Source: Opitutaceae bacterium (GTDB lineage Bacteria; Verrucomicrobiota; Verrucomicrobiia; Opitutales; Opitutaceae). Taken from it: 64,000 bases of DNA. Under the pieces are notes generated by a model. That model worked only from the letters and a program-made list of their open reading frames with translations. It was not told the DNA's origin and searched no databases. Location of the stretch: NCBI GenBank assembly GCA_027482185.1, contig JAIXWF010000022.1, forward strand, positions 186,001-250,000. Direction: 5' to 3'. Positions 15,526-24,536 of the stretch are shown here, in pieces; within the stretch, counting starts at the first letter, position 1; each line of letters opens with the position of its first letter. Position numbers and translations under genes: made by a program.

Positions 15526-16517
15526 TCGGCGGAGAGCACCTGGCGGAGGCGGGTGCGGTCGAAATGGTCGCCGAAGCGGTCGGCCCAGGTTGCGAGGGCC
15601 GCGGGGGTGATTTCCCGCCAGTCGTCGAGGATGACGACGGGGAGGCCGCGGTAGAGCGGGTCGAGGGGCGAGCGTTTGACGATGACGATGGCGCCGCAGA
15701 GCAGGGCCTCCCAGGTGCGGAAACAGTCGAGGCCGCGGCCGTGGGGACTGATCACGAAGGCGTGGCCGGAGTAGGCGCGGAGCAGGTCGGGTTTGGGCAG
15801 CGGCGCGGGCGGGAAGACGACGGCGGGGTTGCCGCGGAGCACGGCGTGGATGTCGGCGCGCGACTCGCCGTAGCGCCGTTCGCGGGAGCTGTTGTTCAGC
15901 CAGAATTCGCCGAAGGCGAGGAGGCGGCGGCGCGAGACCGGCGGGGCGGCGGCGGCGGCCTCGGCCCAGACGCGGTCCTGCTCGGCGATGGGCGGCGCGT
16001 CGCTGCGGTACCAGCCGTCGCGGAGCCGCGGGCCGCGGCGGCCGAGGGTGCGTTTGAGCCCGTAGTTGAGGCCGAGGGGCAGGGGCGTGACGAGGTCGGC
16101 GTAGCGGCGGTGGTCGTAGTTGACGGCGAACCAGCGGCGCACCTTGCCGCTGGCGACGAGCGTTTCGGCGTCGGTGCCGAAATCGCCGGGGATGGCGAGA
16201 TCGCACTCGGCGTTGACGACCACGACGGGGTGGCGGAGGTGCGGGAGGACCTCGCGGTTGAAGCGGGGGAGTTCGTCGCTGCGGAACCAACAGACGGCAC
16301 CCGGGCCGGCGCCGAGGTAGGTGCGCGGGTCGAAGAAGCCGCGGTGGTAGACGGCGTAGGCGTCGCCGCCGTGATGGCGGCAACGCAGACCGAGTTGGAA
16401 ACCGCTGAGGAAGCGGCCGGGCGCCGCGAGGCGCCGGGGCACAACGCCGGCGCGTTCGGCGGCGAAGTCGAGGACGACGCGGGCGACGAACCCGGGCCAG
16501 GAAGGGAGCGGCGGCAT
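15483..16517 (-). CDS. Exostosin-like (GT47-like) glycosyltransferase
   Basis: A 344-residue protein whose C-terminal half carries the exostosin-like block SPHGRGLDCFRTWEALLCGAIVIV ... SPLDPLYRGLPVVILDDWREI, shared with the paralogue at 28917-30086. The N-terminal half includes WFRSDELPRF and VVVVNAECDLAIPGDF. It is predicted to be a retaining or inverting GT-B sugar transferase; donor and acceptor are unknown. The start is the ATG at 16517, 17 bases after the DevA-fusion stop, so it may be the last gene of the exporter operon, linking sugar transfer to export. Its 3' end overlaps the GT4 gene tail to tail. Confidence 0.75.
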   Translation of the reverse strand: MPPLPSWPGFVARVVLDFAAERAGVVPRRLAAPGRFLSGFQLGLRCRHHGGDAYAVYHRGFFDPRTYLGAGPGAVCWFRSDELPRFNREVLPHLRHPVVVVNAECDLAIPGDFGTDAETLVASGKVRRWFAVNYDHRRYADLVTPLPLGLNYGLKRTLGRRGPRLRDGWYRSDAPPIAEQDRVWAEAAAAAPPVSRRRLLAFGEFWLNNSSRERRYGESRADIHAVLRGNPAVVFPPAPLPKPDLLRAYSGHAFVISPHGRGLDCFRTWEALLCGAIVIVKRSPLDPLYRGLPVVILDDWREITPAALATWADRFGDHFDRTRLRQVLSADYWWDEIVRAGRPA

Positions 16518-16534
16518 CGCGGGCGGGGCGGCGG

Positions 16535-17641
16535 TCAGCCCCGGTGGAAGAGCTGGGCCGAGATTTGGTCCTCGAAGGACTTGTGGGTGCGCAAGGCCCC
16601 GAGGAAGTCGGCCTTGGCGAGCGTGTAGGCGACGACGGGTTCGAGGGCGACGACGGTGGCGTTGCGCGGTTGGTCGCGGAGGAGCGCGACCTCGCCGAAG
16701 AAGCCGCCGGCCCCGAGGATGGCGACGGCGGGGGCGGAGCCTTCCGCGGTGCGCCGCACTTCGGCCCGGCCCGCGGCGATGACGTAGAATTTCTCGCCGC
16801 TTTCGCCCTGGCGGATGATCGCCGCACCGGCGGGGAAGCGTTCCTCGGCCATTTTCTGGGCGACGTCGGTGAGATCGGAGGGGCTCATTTCCTTGAACAC
16901 GTCGCACTGCTTCAGGATGGCGCAGATCAGCATCGTTTCCCGGATGCGGATGTCGGAGACGACGCGGCCGTCGACCATGTTCACGATGCGGTCGGCGACG
17001 CCGAGGATGCGGTTGTCGTGGGTGACGATCATGACGGCGGCGCCCTGGTCGTCGGCGAGGCGGCGGAGCAGGGCGACGACGTTGGCGCCGGATTCCTGGT
17101 CGAGGGCGGCGGTGGGTTCGTCGGCGAGGACGATGCGCGGGCGGTTGACGAGGGCGCGGGCGATGGCGACGCGCTGGCGCTGGCCGACGGAGAGGTGGCG
17201 CGGCTTGTAGTGGAGCCGGTGGCCGAGGCCGACGGCCTCGAGCATGGCGTCGGCCCGGCGGTCGTGTTCCGCGGGCGGGGTGTCCGAGAGCTCGAGGGCG
17301 AGCTTCACGTTCTGCCGCGCGGTGAGGGCCTCGAGGAGATTGTGGGCCTGGAAGATGAAGCCGATCTGCCGGCGCATGCGGACCTGCTCGGCGGGGGACA
17401 GGCCGGCGAGCTCCGTACCGAACAAACGGATACTGCCGGCCTGCACGGAGCGCAGGGTGCCGATGAGGGTGAGCAGGGTGGTTTTGCCGGAACCGGAGGG
17501 GCCGGTCATGATGACGATCTCGCCGGCGCGGACGTCGAGGCGGTTGCCGAAGAGGGCCTGCTTGCGGGCTTCGCCGGCGCCGTAGTGGTGGTCGACGTCG
17601 GCGACGGCGATGGCGGTTTCGCGGGGGACGGGGGAGGACAT
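16535..17641 (-). CDS. DevA-type ABC ATPase fused to a cyclic-nucleotide-binding domain
   Basis: A 368-residue protein. Residues ~1-235 are a complete MacB/LolD/DevA-class ATPase: Walker A GPSGSGKTT, Q-loop FIFQAHNLL, signature LSVGQRQRVAIARAL, Walker B IVLADEPT and switch His in MIVTHDNR. Residues ~245-365 are a CAP/PKA-type cyclic-nucleotide-binding domain: LKQCDVFKEMSPSDL, GESGEKFYVIAAGRAEV and the phosphate-binding cassette FGEVALLRDQPRNATVVA with Glu and Arg in place. DevA ATPases are usually only ~240 residues. The fusion suggests that export is gated by a nucleotide or another ligand. It follows both permease genes with short gaps (11 and 3 bases). Confidence 0.9.
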   Translation of the reverse strand: MSSPVPRETAIAVADVDHHYGAGEARKQALFGNRLDVRAGEIVIMTGPSGSGKTTLLTLIGTLRSVQAGSIRLFGTELAGLSPAEQVRMRRQIGFIFQAHNLLEALTARQNVKLALELSDTPPAEHDRRADAMLEAVGLGHRLHYKPRHLSVGQRQRVAIARALVNRPRIVLADEPTAALDQESGANVVALLRRLADDQGAAVMIVTHDNRILGVADRIVNMVDGRVVSDIRIRETMLICAILKQCDVFKEMSPSDLTDVAQKMAEERFPAGAAIIRQGESGEKFYVIAAGRAEVRRTAEGSAPAVAILGAGGFFGEVALLRDQPRNATVVALEPVVAYTLAKADFLGALRTHKSFEDQISAQLFHRG

Positions 17642-17652
17642 GGGCGGCCGGG

Positions 17653-18792
17653 TCAGAAGAGGTCGGCGGGATCGGTGGCCTGGACCTTCTTGAGGGCGAG
17701 GCGGCCGGCGAGCAGGCACATGCCGGCGGTGAGGACGAAGATGACGCCGGCGCGGGGCGCGGTGAGGTCCATGAGGAGGGCGGTGCGGTCCTCGAGGAAC
17801 GCGTAGAGGCCCCAGCCGCCCGCGAGGCCGGCGACCCAGCCGCCGCCGGAGAGGATGAGGGCTTCGGAGAGCACGATGCCGGCGAGGAAACGCGGGCGGT
17901 GGCCGATGGCCTTCATCATGGCGAATTGGGGCAGGTGGTCGCTGACCTCGTTGAAGAGGATCTGGTAGCAAACGACGGTGCCGATGGCGAAACCGACGAG
18001 CAGGCCGAGGCCGAAGACGATGCCGACGGGGGCCTTGCGGGTGGTGATGTCGCGTTCGCGGCGGGCGACCTCGGCGGAGGTGAGGACGTCGAGCCGGCCG
18101 GGCAGCCGGTCGCGGATGCGTTGCCGCACGGTTTCGGGATCGGCGCCGGGGGCGAGGCGGACGAGGCCGAGGTCGACGTCGTCGGGCCGTTGGCGCGGGA
18201 GCCGGAGGAAGTTGGCGGTGCCGAGGAGCAGATGGCCCTCGTAGGCGAAGTTGGGGCCGAGCTCGAAGAGGCCGACGACGCGGACGGGCCGCCCAGCGAG
18301 GGTGGAGCGGGTGCCGGGCGCGACGGCGCCCAGTTCCGCGCGGGCGCGGCGGTCGAAGAGCGCGGTGTCGGGGCCGCGGAGCGCGTCGCGGTGGGCCGCG
18401 AGCTCCGGGAGATCGAGCATCGGGTCGTCGAGATCGACGCCGATGATCAGCACGCGGTTGCGGCCGCCGTCCTGGGGATTGGCCCAGTAGTTGGCGCTGA
18501 GGTAGAGCGGGAGGGCGGCGGCGACGCCCGGGACGTCGCGCACCTGCTGCAGGAGGAAGTGGCTGAATTCGACGCCGGACTTCAGGTGTTCCTGCTGCGG
18601 ATGAACAACGACGAGGTCGGCGCGCAGGCGGTCGGCGAGGTTGATGGAGCTGTCGGTGATGCCGTTGAGAAAACCGAGTTGCGTGAACATGATCACGACG
18701 GCGAAGGCGACGCCGGTGACGGAGAGCAGAAACCGGCCGGGGCGGTCGGCGAGCATGCGCCAGGCGAGGATGAACTGGGCGGCCGGTCCCAT
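17653..18792 (-). CDS. DevC-type ABC transporter permease (second copy)
   Basis: A 379-residue FtsX/MacB-like permease: one N-terminal helix (FLLSVTGVAFAVVIMFTQLGFLNG), a ~220-residue periplasmic domain, then three C-terminal helices, ending in the family tail KKVQATDPADLF. The order matches DevC of the DevBCA glycolipid exporters. It shares architecture with the preceding permease (18796-19926) and is 3 bases from it, so the two probably form a heterodimer rather than the usual DevC homodimer. Confidence 0.85.
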   Translation of the reverse strand: MGPAAQFILAWRMLADRPGRFLLSVTGVAFAVVIMFTQLGFLNGITDSSINLADRLRADLVVVHPQQEHLKSGVEFSHFLLQQVRDVPGVAAALPLYLSANYWANPQDGGRNRVLIIGVDLDDPMLDLPELAAHRDALRGPDTALFDRRARAELGAVAPGTRSTLAGRPVRVVGLFELGPNFAYEGHLLLGTANFLRLPRQRPDDVDLGLVRLAPGADPETVRQRIRDRLPGRLDVLTSAEVARRERDITTRKAPVGIVFGLGLLVGFAIGTVVCYQILFNEVSDHLPQFAMMKAIGHRPRFLAGIVLSEALILSGGGWVAGLAGGWGLYAFLEDRTALLMDLTAPRAGVIFVLTAGMCLLAGRLALKKVQATDPADLF

Positions 18793-18795
18793 GGT

Positions 18796-19926
18796 TCAGA
18801 AGAGCGACGCCGGGTCGGCGCGGCGGATTTTCCACAGCGAAAGCACGGCGGCGATGGCGCACATGACGAGGGCGAGGCCGAGCACGAAGCCGGCGCGGCC
18901 GAGGTCGAGGTGGAGCGGGAAACCCGAAAGCTCGCGGGCGACGCGGTAGAAGCCCGCGGCGAGCAGGAGGGCGGGGCCGTAGGCGAGGAGGGCGTAGATC
19001 AGGCCCTGCTGGATGCCGATGCCGTAGATGGCCGAGGCGGGGTAGCCGAGGGCCTTGAGGGTGGCGAATTCGCCGAGCCGGTTGTTCATTTCGCTGGCGA
19101 GGATCTGGTAGAGGATCGCGGCGCCGGCGGCGAAGGCGACGACCATGCCGACCTGGAACATGATGCCGACGGGCTTCACGTTGATGAAGTAGTTTTGCTC
19201 GCGGCGGATGATGTCGGCGCGCGTGGCCACGACGACATCCTGCGGCAGCTTGGCGCGCAGGGCGTCGGCGACGGCGGCGACGTCGGCTCCGGGGGCGACC
19301 TTGACGAGGCCGAGATTGGCGATGCGGCCGTGCCACGGGCCCTGGAGGCGCTCGTAGGTTTCGTCGCTGACGATGACGCTGCCCTCGGTGAGGAGGCCCA
19401 TGCCGAGTTCGTAGCTGCCGGCGATGAGGGTGGGCTGGCCGTTGAGGACGGCTTTGTCGCCGACGCGCCAGGGGCCGTAGCCGGGCCGCGATTTGCGGTC
19501 GACGAGGGCGGTGAGCGTGGGCCGGACGGCGGCGAGTTGGCGGTTGATCTCCGGGTCGAGGAAGACGGGGGCGTCGGCCGGGACGGCGAGCATGAAGCCG
19601 CCGGCGGAGTCGCCGCTGGCGGCGTTGCGCCAGCCGAAGCTGTCGGTGAGGAAACGGGTGACGCGGGCGACGCCGGGTACGACGGCGGCTTGGTTGAGTC
19701 GAAGCCGGTCGAACGGTTCGCTGCGCGGCAACGTGAGGTAGGCCCGCGAGTGGATGACGAGGTCGAAGTCGAGGGCGAGGTAGATGACCGCGACGTTCGT
19801 GCGGGCGGCGCCGAGGAAGCCGGCCTGCATGAAGATGAGCAGGAGTGCGAAGCTCATGCCGCCGACGGCGGCGGCGGTGCGCCGCGGCTGCTCGATCGAA
19901 TTGTACCAGGCGAGCGGCGTGCGCAT
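18796..19926 (-). CDS. DevC-type ABC transporter permease (first copy)
   Basis: A 376-residue FtsX-like permease with the DevC start PLAWYNSIEQPRRTAAAVGGMSFALLLIFMQ, a large periplasmic domain, three C-terminal helices (AILYQILASEMNNRLGEFATLKALGY begins the second membrane block) and a final KIRRADPASLF. It lies 22 bases after the DevB gene. Together with DevB, the second DevC, the DevA fusion and TolC it makes a complete trans-envelope exporter. Confidence 0.87.
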   Translation of the reverse strand: MRTPLAWYNSIEQPRRTAAAVGGMSFALLLIFMQAGFLGAARTNVAVIYLALDFDLVIHSRAYLTLPRSEPFDRLRLNQAAVVPGVARVTRFLTDSFGWRNAASGDSAGGFMLAVPADAPVFLDPEINRQLAAVRPTLTALVDRKSRPGYGPWRVGDKAVLNGQPTLIAGSYELGMGLLTEGSVIVSDETYERLQGPWHGRIANLGLVKVAPGADVAAVADALRAKLPQDVVVATRADIIRREQNYFINVKPVGIMFQVGMVVAFAAGAAILYQILASEMNNRLGEFATLKALGYPASAIYGIGIQQGLIYALLAYGPALLLAAGFYRVARELSGFPLHLDLGRAGFVLGLALVMCAIAAVLSLWKIRRADPASLF

Positions 19927-19948
19927 GCGGGCGGGACGCGCGGCGGGA

Positions 19949-20872
19949 TCAGAGCGAAATGACGACGTCGACCTGCAGCAGCACGAGCCGGTCGAGCGGC
20001 TCGGCCTCGTCCATGCGCAGCGTGACCTCGACGATGCGGGCCTGGGCGTTGTCGTTGGGATCGATGCTTTCGAGGGCGTTCCGGAAAACGATGCGGCTGA
20101 CGCTTTCGACCGTGCCGGTCAGTTTTTTCGGCAGGGCGGAGGAAGTGACGACGGCCTTCTGGCCGGGCTTCACCTTGAGGACGTCGGCTTCGTAGACCTC
20201 GGTGACGACGAGCATGGCGGAGGTGTCGCCGAGCTTGACCAGCTCGGTGCGGCCGATCGTGGCGCCGGGGCGGCCGCGGACTTTGAGGACGCGGGCCTTG
20301 AGCGGGGCGCGCACCTCCGCGGCGGCGAGGACGGTGCGGGCGGCGGCGAGTTCCGCCTCGGCGGCGCGGAGGGCCTTGAGGCCGGCGCGGTCGGCGCGTT
20401 CGAGGTCCAGCTTGGCCTGGTCGCGTTTCACCTCGGCCTGGCGCTGCTCGAGCTGGCGGGTCTCGACCTGGTCGGGCGAGATGAAGTCGCTGGTGCGGGC
20501 GGCGGCGAGGCGGGTGAAGCGCTCCGCGGCGAGTTTCTCCTCGGTTTCGGCGAGGGCGAGGCGGGCGCGCGCGAGTTCGAGATCTCGGGCGTGGGCGGTG
20601 CGGGCGGCGGCGACTTCCGCTTCGGCGTCGGCGACACGGCGGGCGGCCGCGGCGGCGGAGGAAAGCCGGGCCATGGGCTGGCCGGCCTCGACCCAGTCGC
20701 CCTCGCGGACGAGGATTTGCTCCACGGTATCGCCGGCCGGACCTGAAACGTCGACTACGCCGGAGCGGGGCACGACGCGGCCGAGGGCGGTGAGCGTGTC
20801 CGCCGCACGGATACCGGCAGGGGCGGCGGCGCCGGCGAGGAAGGCGAGCAGGAGGCGGACGTTACTTTTCAT
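19949..20872 (-). CDS. DevB/HlyD-type periplasmic adaptor (membrane fusion protein)
   Basis: A 307-residue protein: signal peptide or N-terminal anchor (VRLLLAFLAGAAAPAGIRA), a lipoyl half-motif GRVVPRSGVVDVSGPAGDTVEQILVREGDWVEAGQPMARL, a long alpha-helical hairpin rich in Ala/Glu/Arg (about 75-190), the second lipoyl half (VRAPLKARVLKVRGRPGATIG) and a beta-barrel domain. This is the adaptor that bridges inner-membrane permease and TolC. Its ATG overlaps the TolC gene end by 11 bases. Confidence 0.87.
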   Translation of the reverse strand: MKSNVRLLLAFLAGAAAPAGIRAADTLTALGRVVPRSGVVDVSGPAGDTVEQILVREGDWVEAGQPMARLSSAAAAARRVADAEAEVAAARTAHARDLELARARLALAETEEKLAAERFTRLAAARTSDFISPDQVETRQLEQRQAEVKRDQAKLDLERADRAGLKALRAAEAELAAARTVLAAAEVRAPLKARVLKVRGRPGATIGRTELVKLGDTSAMLVVTEVYEADVLKVKPGQKAVVTSSALPKKLTGTVESVSRIVFRNALESIDPNDNAQARIVEVTLRMDEAEPLDRLVLLQVDVVISL

Positions 20873-22403
20873 CGGCGGGGGGCGCGGTCAGGTCGGCAAG
20901 AGCGAAGGAACGGTCGGGGGCGTCGGGCAGGAAAACCTCGCCGACGGCGAAACGGAGCCGGGCGACGGCGACGGCGTAACCGGCGCGGGCGTCGATCTCG
21001 GCGAGGCGGGCGGAGCTGAGCAGGTTCTCGAGGTTGATGACGTCGAGCACGGTGGTTTCGCCGGACTTGAGGCGGAGCTGCTCCTGGTCGACGGCCTGGC
21101 GGGCGATCGCGACGGTGGCGGCGGCGTTGGCCATGGTGTCGGCGCGCACGCGGACCTCGGCGAGGGCGGCGCAAACTTCGGCGGCGATGTCGCTGCGGGC
21201 CTGGGCGACGGAAAATTCGGCCTGGCGCTGGGCGGCGCGGCGGGCGCGGAGCAGGCCTCGCTGGTAGGTGTTGGCGGCGGGCCATTCGAGGGCGACGCCG
21301 ATCTCGCCGTTGGTGCCGGTGGCGCGTTCGCCCAGCGGGGCGAGGAGGCCGGTGCCGCGGTTCAAGCCGGCGTAGCCGGCGCGGACGCTCAGATCGACGC
21401 GGGGCTTGAGATCGATCTCGGCCTGGCGGGCGAGCACGCGCAGCGGCACTTCGCTCTGGCGGGCGGCGAGGAAATCGGCGCGGCGGTCGAGGGCGCGACC
21501 GATCCAGCGGAGGCGGACGGCAGGTTCGGAGTCGGCCGGGAATCGGGCGGCGGCATCCGGGAGATCCTGCTCCGGCGCGACCGCGGCGGCCACGCCTTCC
21601 GGCGGCAGGCCCATGGTGCGGGCGAGCGCATAGCGGGCCTCGAGGGCGGCGAGTTCGGATTCGTTGGTGCTGGTCGATTTCTGGCGCAGGTTCGCTTCCG
21701 ATTGCAGGAGCAGCGAAGGGGCGAACACACGCGAATCGACCAGCACGCGGATACCGTCGTGGAGCCGGCGCGCGCGGGCTTCGTCGTCGCGCCGGACGAC
21801 AAGGGCGTTTTCCGCGGCGCGGGCGAACCAGTAGGCCTGGGCGGTGCCGAAGGCCTGGCGGGCGAGGGCGTGGCGGTAGAGGAGGCGGGCGACTTCGACG
21901 TCGCCGCGGGCGGCGGCCTCGTTGGCGCCGGCGCTTTCCTCGCCGAGCCCGCGGAGCAACGGGACGAGAATCTCGAAATTCACGCGGGAGCGGCCGAAGG
22001 CGGGGGCGTCGGGGGACGAGCGGTCGGAGACCGCGACATCGGCGACGGGCCCGAGCACGACGCCGTTGCGCAGGCGGCGCTGCGTGCCGGCGGTGTAGGC
22101 GGTGGTATCGCCGGCGTCGATACTCTCGCGGCCGAGCGCGTCCACCGCCGGCGTCCGGTCGCGTTCCCGCGAAACGGCAAAGGTCGTGATCCAGTCGAAC
22201 TCGCCGGCGGCCTGGTCGCGCACGCCCTCGCGCCGGTCGATCTCGGCTTCCTGCAGGCGCAGCGCGGGGCTCTGGGCGAGGGCCTGGCGGACGGCTTGGT
22301 CGAGGGAAAAGCGGACTGGGTCGGCCGGGCCAGCGGCCGCGGCAACAACGGCGGGGAACACGAGCAACGCGGCGGCGGACGGCAGCTTCACTGGGTCAGT
22401 CAT
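20862..22403 (-). CDS. TolC-family outer-membrane channel protein
   Basis: A 513-residue secreted protein with the TolC/OEP repeat structure: two long coiled regions beginning with DQAVRQALAQSPALRLQEAEI and, in the second half, YQRGLLRARRAAQRQAEFSVAQARSDI and LKSGETTVLDVINLENLL. A signal peptide is seen at the start (LLVFPAVVAAAAG). It is the first gene of the exporter operon, 70 bases after the GT11 gene on the same strand. It forms the outer-membrane exit duct for the DevBCA-like pump. Confidence 0.87.
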   Translation of the reverse strand: MTDPVKLPSAAALLVFPAVVAAAAGPADPVRFSLDQAVRQALAQSPALRLQEAEIDRREGVRDQAAGEFDWITTFAVSRERDRTPAVDALGRESIDAGDTTAYTAGTQRRLRNGVVLGPVADVAVSDRSSPDAPAFGRSRVNFEILVPLLRGLGEESAGANEAAARGDVEVARLLYRHALARQAFGTAQAYWFARAAENALVVRRDDEARARRLHDGIRVLVDSRVFAPSLLLQSEANLRQKSTSTNESELAALEARYALARTMGLPPEGVAAAVAPEQDLPDAAARFPADSEPAVRLRWIGRALDRRADFLAARQSEVPLRVLARQAEIDLKPRVDLSVRAGYAGLNRGTGLLAPLGERATGTNGEIGVALEWPAANTYQRGLLRARRAAQRQAEFSVAQARSDIAAEVCAALAEVRVRADTMANAAATVAIARQAVDQEQLRLKSGETTVLDVINLENLLSSARLAEIDARAGYAVAVARLRFAVGEVFLPDAPDRSFALADLTAPPADEK

Positions 22404-22473
22404 GGACGTTGCGGCGCGGGCAAGTCAACGCCCCCGGGGTGGAAAAACCGGCCGGGCGCGGGAGGATTCCCGG

Positions 22474-23355
22474 TCAGGCGAGCGGGATGCGCTCCCAGGC
22501 CGAGGGGAGCGCCGGAGCCTGGCCCCATTCGTGATTCGGAACCGGCACAAGAACACGTTTCCCGGGAGCGGCGCCGAGCCAGGCGGCCCACCAGCTGTAG
22601 GTGCTGTTGGCGGCGATGAAATGCGTGCAGGCGGTCATCAGACGGAAATCGTCGAGCTCGCCGCGCGGGCCGGAGGAGCCGACGAAGGCGACCTCGCCGG
22701 GCAGCCGCAGGTTCTCGCGGGCCCAGACGATGTCGTCGGAAAACACGAAACAAACGGCCCCGGGCAGGTCCAGCCGGGCGAGCGCGTTGGTGTAGTAGGA
22801 CAACGGCAGGAAGACCGGGCTGTCGGTGCGGCGCACGTGCACGGCGACCGCGGGCCCGCGCCGAATGCGTTCGAGCCAAGCTTGGTCCTCCGGGCCCGGG
22901 GCCGCGCGGAGCACAAGCTCGGCGCGCAGTTCGGCGTCGCAGTCGGCGAAGTAGTTTTCGTGCTGCCAGAAACCGTCGAGGTAGACGTCGTGGCGGAGTT
23001 TCAATCCGGGCAACTGCGGCACATAGCGGAGCCACGGTTGTTCGAGGTAGCGCCGCCGGGACCAGGGCAGCAGGCGGCTGCACCAGCGGATCGGGGTGCG
23101 GCGCCAGCGCGGCGTCGAGACAAAGAACGAATCCGGCGGCGCGATGCGGCCGCGGGTCGCAAACGCGTCCAGCACGAACGTGCGGCGGCGGTCGCGGCCG
23201 AGAACGGAGGTGGCGTCGAGCCACAGTTCCGCATCGTGCCGCCGGGCGAGCGCCCGGGCGGTCGCGTAGATGAAGAGTTGGTTGCCGACGCCGCCGCGGA
23301 CGCGGGTGCAGACATGGCGGCGGCCGGCGGGGCCGGCGTTCGGCGGGAGGCGCAT
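22474..23355 (-). CDS. GT11 alpha-1,2-fucosyltransferase-like protein
   Basis: A 293-residue GT11 family enzyme. It shows the N-terminal RVRGGVGNQLFIYATARALARRH motif, the donor-binding HVRRTD motif, the FVFSDDIVWAREN strand and the C-terminal FRLMTACTHFIAANSTYSWWAAWLG block. These are the conserved motifs of enzymes that add fucose (from GDP-fucose) or a similar sugar in alpha-1,2 linkage. A cytoplasmic role in building a glycan is likely. An ATG at 23355 gives the right length. No GDP-fucose synthesis genes are in the window. Confidence 0.88.
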   Translation of the reverse strand: MRLPPNAGPAGRRHVCTRVRGGVGNQLFIYATARALARRHDAELWLDATSVLGRDRRRTFVLDAFATRGRIAPPDSFFVSTPRWRRTPIRWCSRLLPWSRRRYLEQPWLRYVPQLPGLKLRHDVYLDGFWQHENYFADCDAELRAELVLRAAPGPEDQAWLERIRRGPAVAVHVRRTDSPVFLPLSYYTNALARLDLPGAVCFVFSDDIVWARENLRLPGEVAFVGSSGPRGELDDFRLMTACTHFIAANSTYSWWAAWLGAAPGKRVLVPVPNHEWGQAPALPSAWERIPLA

Positions 23356-23467
23356 GGCGAAGGAATCGGTTTTGGGGCGGGGCGGGAACGGAGGCCGGTC
23401 GGAGCGGTCCGGGGCATGCCGGATTCCGCGGGCCGAGGCCAAGCCTTTTCCCGGGCGGAGTTTTTCC

Positions 23468-24397
23468 TCAGCGCGCCGCCGGGCCGGGAGCAGCGACTTC
23501 CCAAGGCGCGGGCTCGGGAAACGTGCGCGCGAGATAGGCTTTGACGGCGGCGACGACGTCGGGGTGCGGCACGGGCCCGAGGTCGTCGTTGAAACAGACG
23601 AAACGCCGCGGGGAACGCGCGAGGCCGGCGAGCGCGCGGGCGATGCGGGCGGGCTGCGGCGTGAGTTTGAGGAACTTCGCCTGCGGGAGGTAGCGCCAGC
23701 ACGGCTCGGCGACGGCGCGGTCGCGGCCATGCGTCAGCAGGTGCCAGCGGTAGAGCCGGTCGATGCGGAGGTCGTCCGGTTGCCGGAAGCGGTGCCGGCG
23801 CAGGGCGCGGATCTCGTCCGCGGCGCCGGCCTGGGCGCGCTCCCATTCGGCGGCGTCGATCAGCACGGGGCCGTGTTCGAGCAGGCCGAGGCCTACGAGT
23901 TGTTTTTCGTAAACGCGACCGCGGAGCCGTTCGCCGCAGACCGTGCCGAAGACGCGCAGCCGGCCGTCGGGTGCGTAGAAGGCCTCCGGTCCGGCCGGGG
24001 CGCCGAGGAAGTAGTCGTCGTTGAAGTACAGGAAGTGCGGCGACAATCCGGGCAGGCGGTGGAGGTAGGTCTCGATGACGTTGCTGTTGAACATCGGCAG
24101 CACGCCGGGTTCGGCGACGACCTCGTCGTGATGCACGATCCGCAGCCGCGGGTGGGCGGCGTCGAGCCAGACAGGAACCTGCGGTCGGCACGTAAACAGA
24201 TAGATGCGGCGGATCCACGGGGCGAACCGCAGCAGCGAACGCAGGCTGTAGCGCAGCAGTTCGAAAGTGTCGCGGAAGCGCTCGGGGTTGCAGTCCTGCG
24301 GCGTGCGGGCGTGCGGGCGCACGAGGTCGAGGTAGTCGGGCCGGGTGCCGTCGACCCAGGTGTAGACGACGTCGACGGGAGCGGACGGTGCGGCCAT
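23468..24397 (-). CDS. Stealth family phosphotransferase
   Basis: A 309-residue Stealth protein, the family related to GlcNAc-1-phosphotransferase and to capsule sugar-phosphate transferases. The conserved regions are visible: CR1 VDVVYTWVDGTRPDY, CR2 ELLRYSLRSLLRFAPWIRRIYLFT and FNSNVIETYLHRLPGLSPHFLYFNDDYFLG, CR3 HGRDRAVAEPCWRYLP, and a CR4-like FVCFNDDLG near the end. It would transfer a hexose-1-phosphate from a UDP-sugar, making phosphodiester-linked sugars. The first strand begins a few residues from the ATG at 24397. It is divergent from the GT-A gene at 24537. Confidence 0.88.
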   Translation of the reverse strand: MAAPSAPVDVVYTWVDGTRPDYLDLVRPHARTPQDCNPERFRDTFELLRYSLRSLLRFAPWIRRIYLFTCRPQVPVWLDAAHPRLRIVHHDEVVAEPGVLPMFNSNVIETYLHRLPGLSPHFLYFNDDYFLGAPAGPEAFYAPDGRLRVFGTVCGERLRGRVYEKQLVGLGLLEHGPVLIDAAEWERAQAGAADEIRALRRHRFRQPDDLRIDRLYRWHLLTHGRDRAVAEPCWRYLPQAKFLKLTPQPARIARALAGLARSPRRFVCFNDDLGPVPHPDVVAAVKAYLARTFPEPAPWEVAAPGPAAR

Positions 24398-24536
24398 GCG
24401 GAGGCGAAGCACGCCGCAAGCGGCGGGCGGGGGCCAGCGTTTTCGCGGCGCGGGGCGGCGGCGTTGACGTGCCCGCGGGCCACCGCAGCCTCGGCGGGAT
24501 GGAACGCAACGGCGCGCCGCGGACGGCGCGGAGTCC

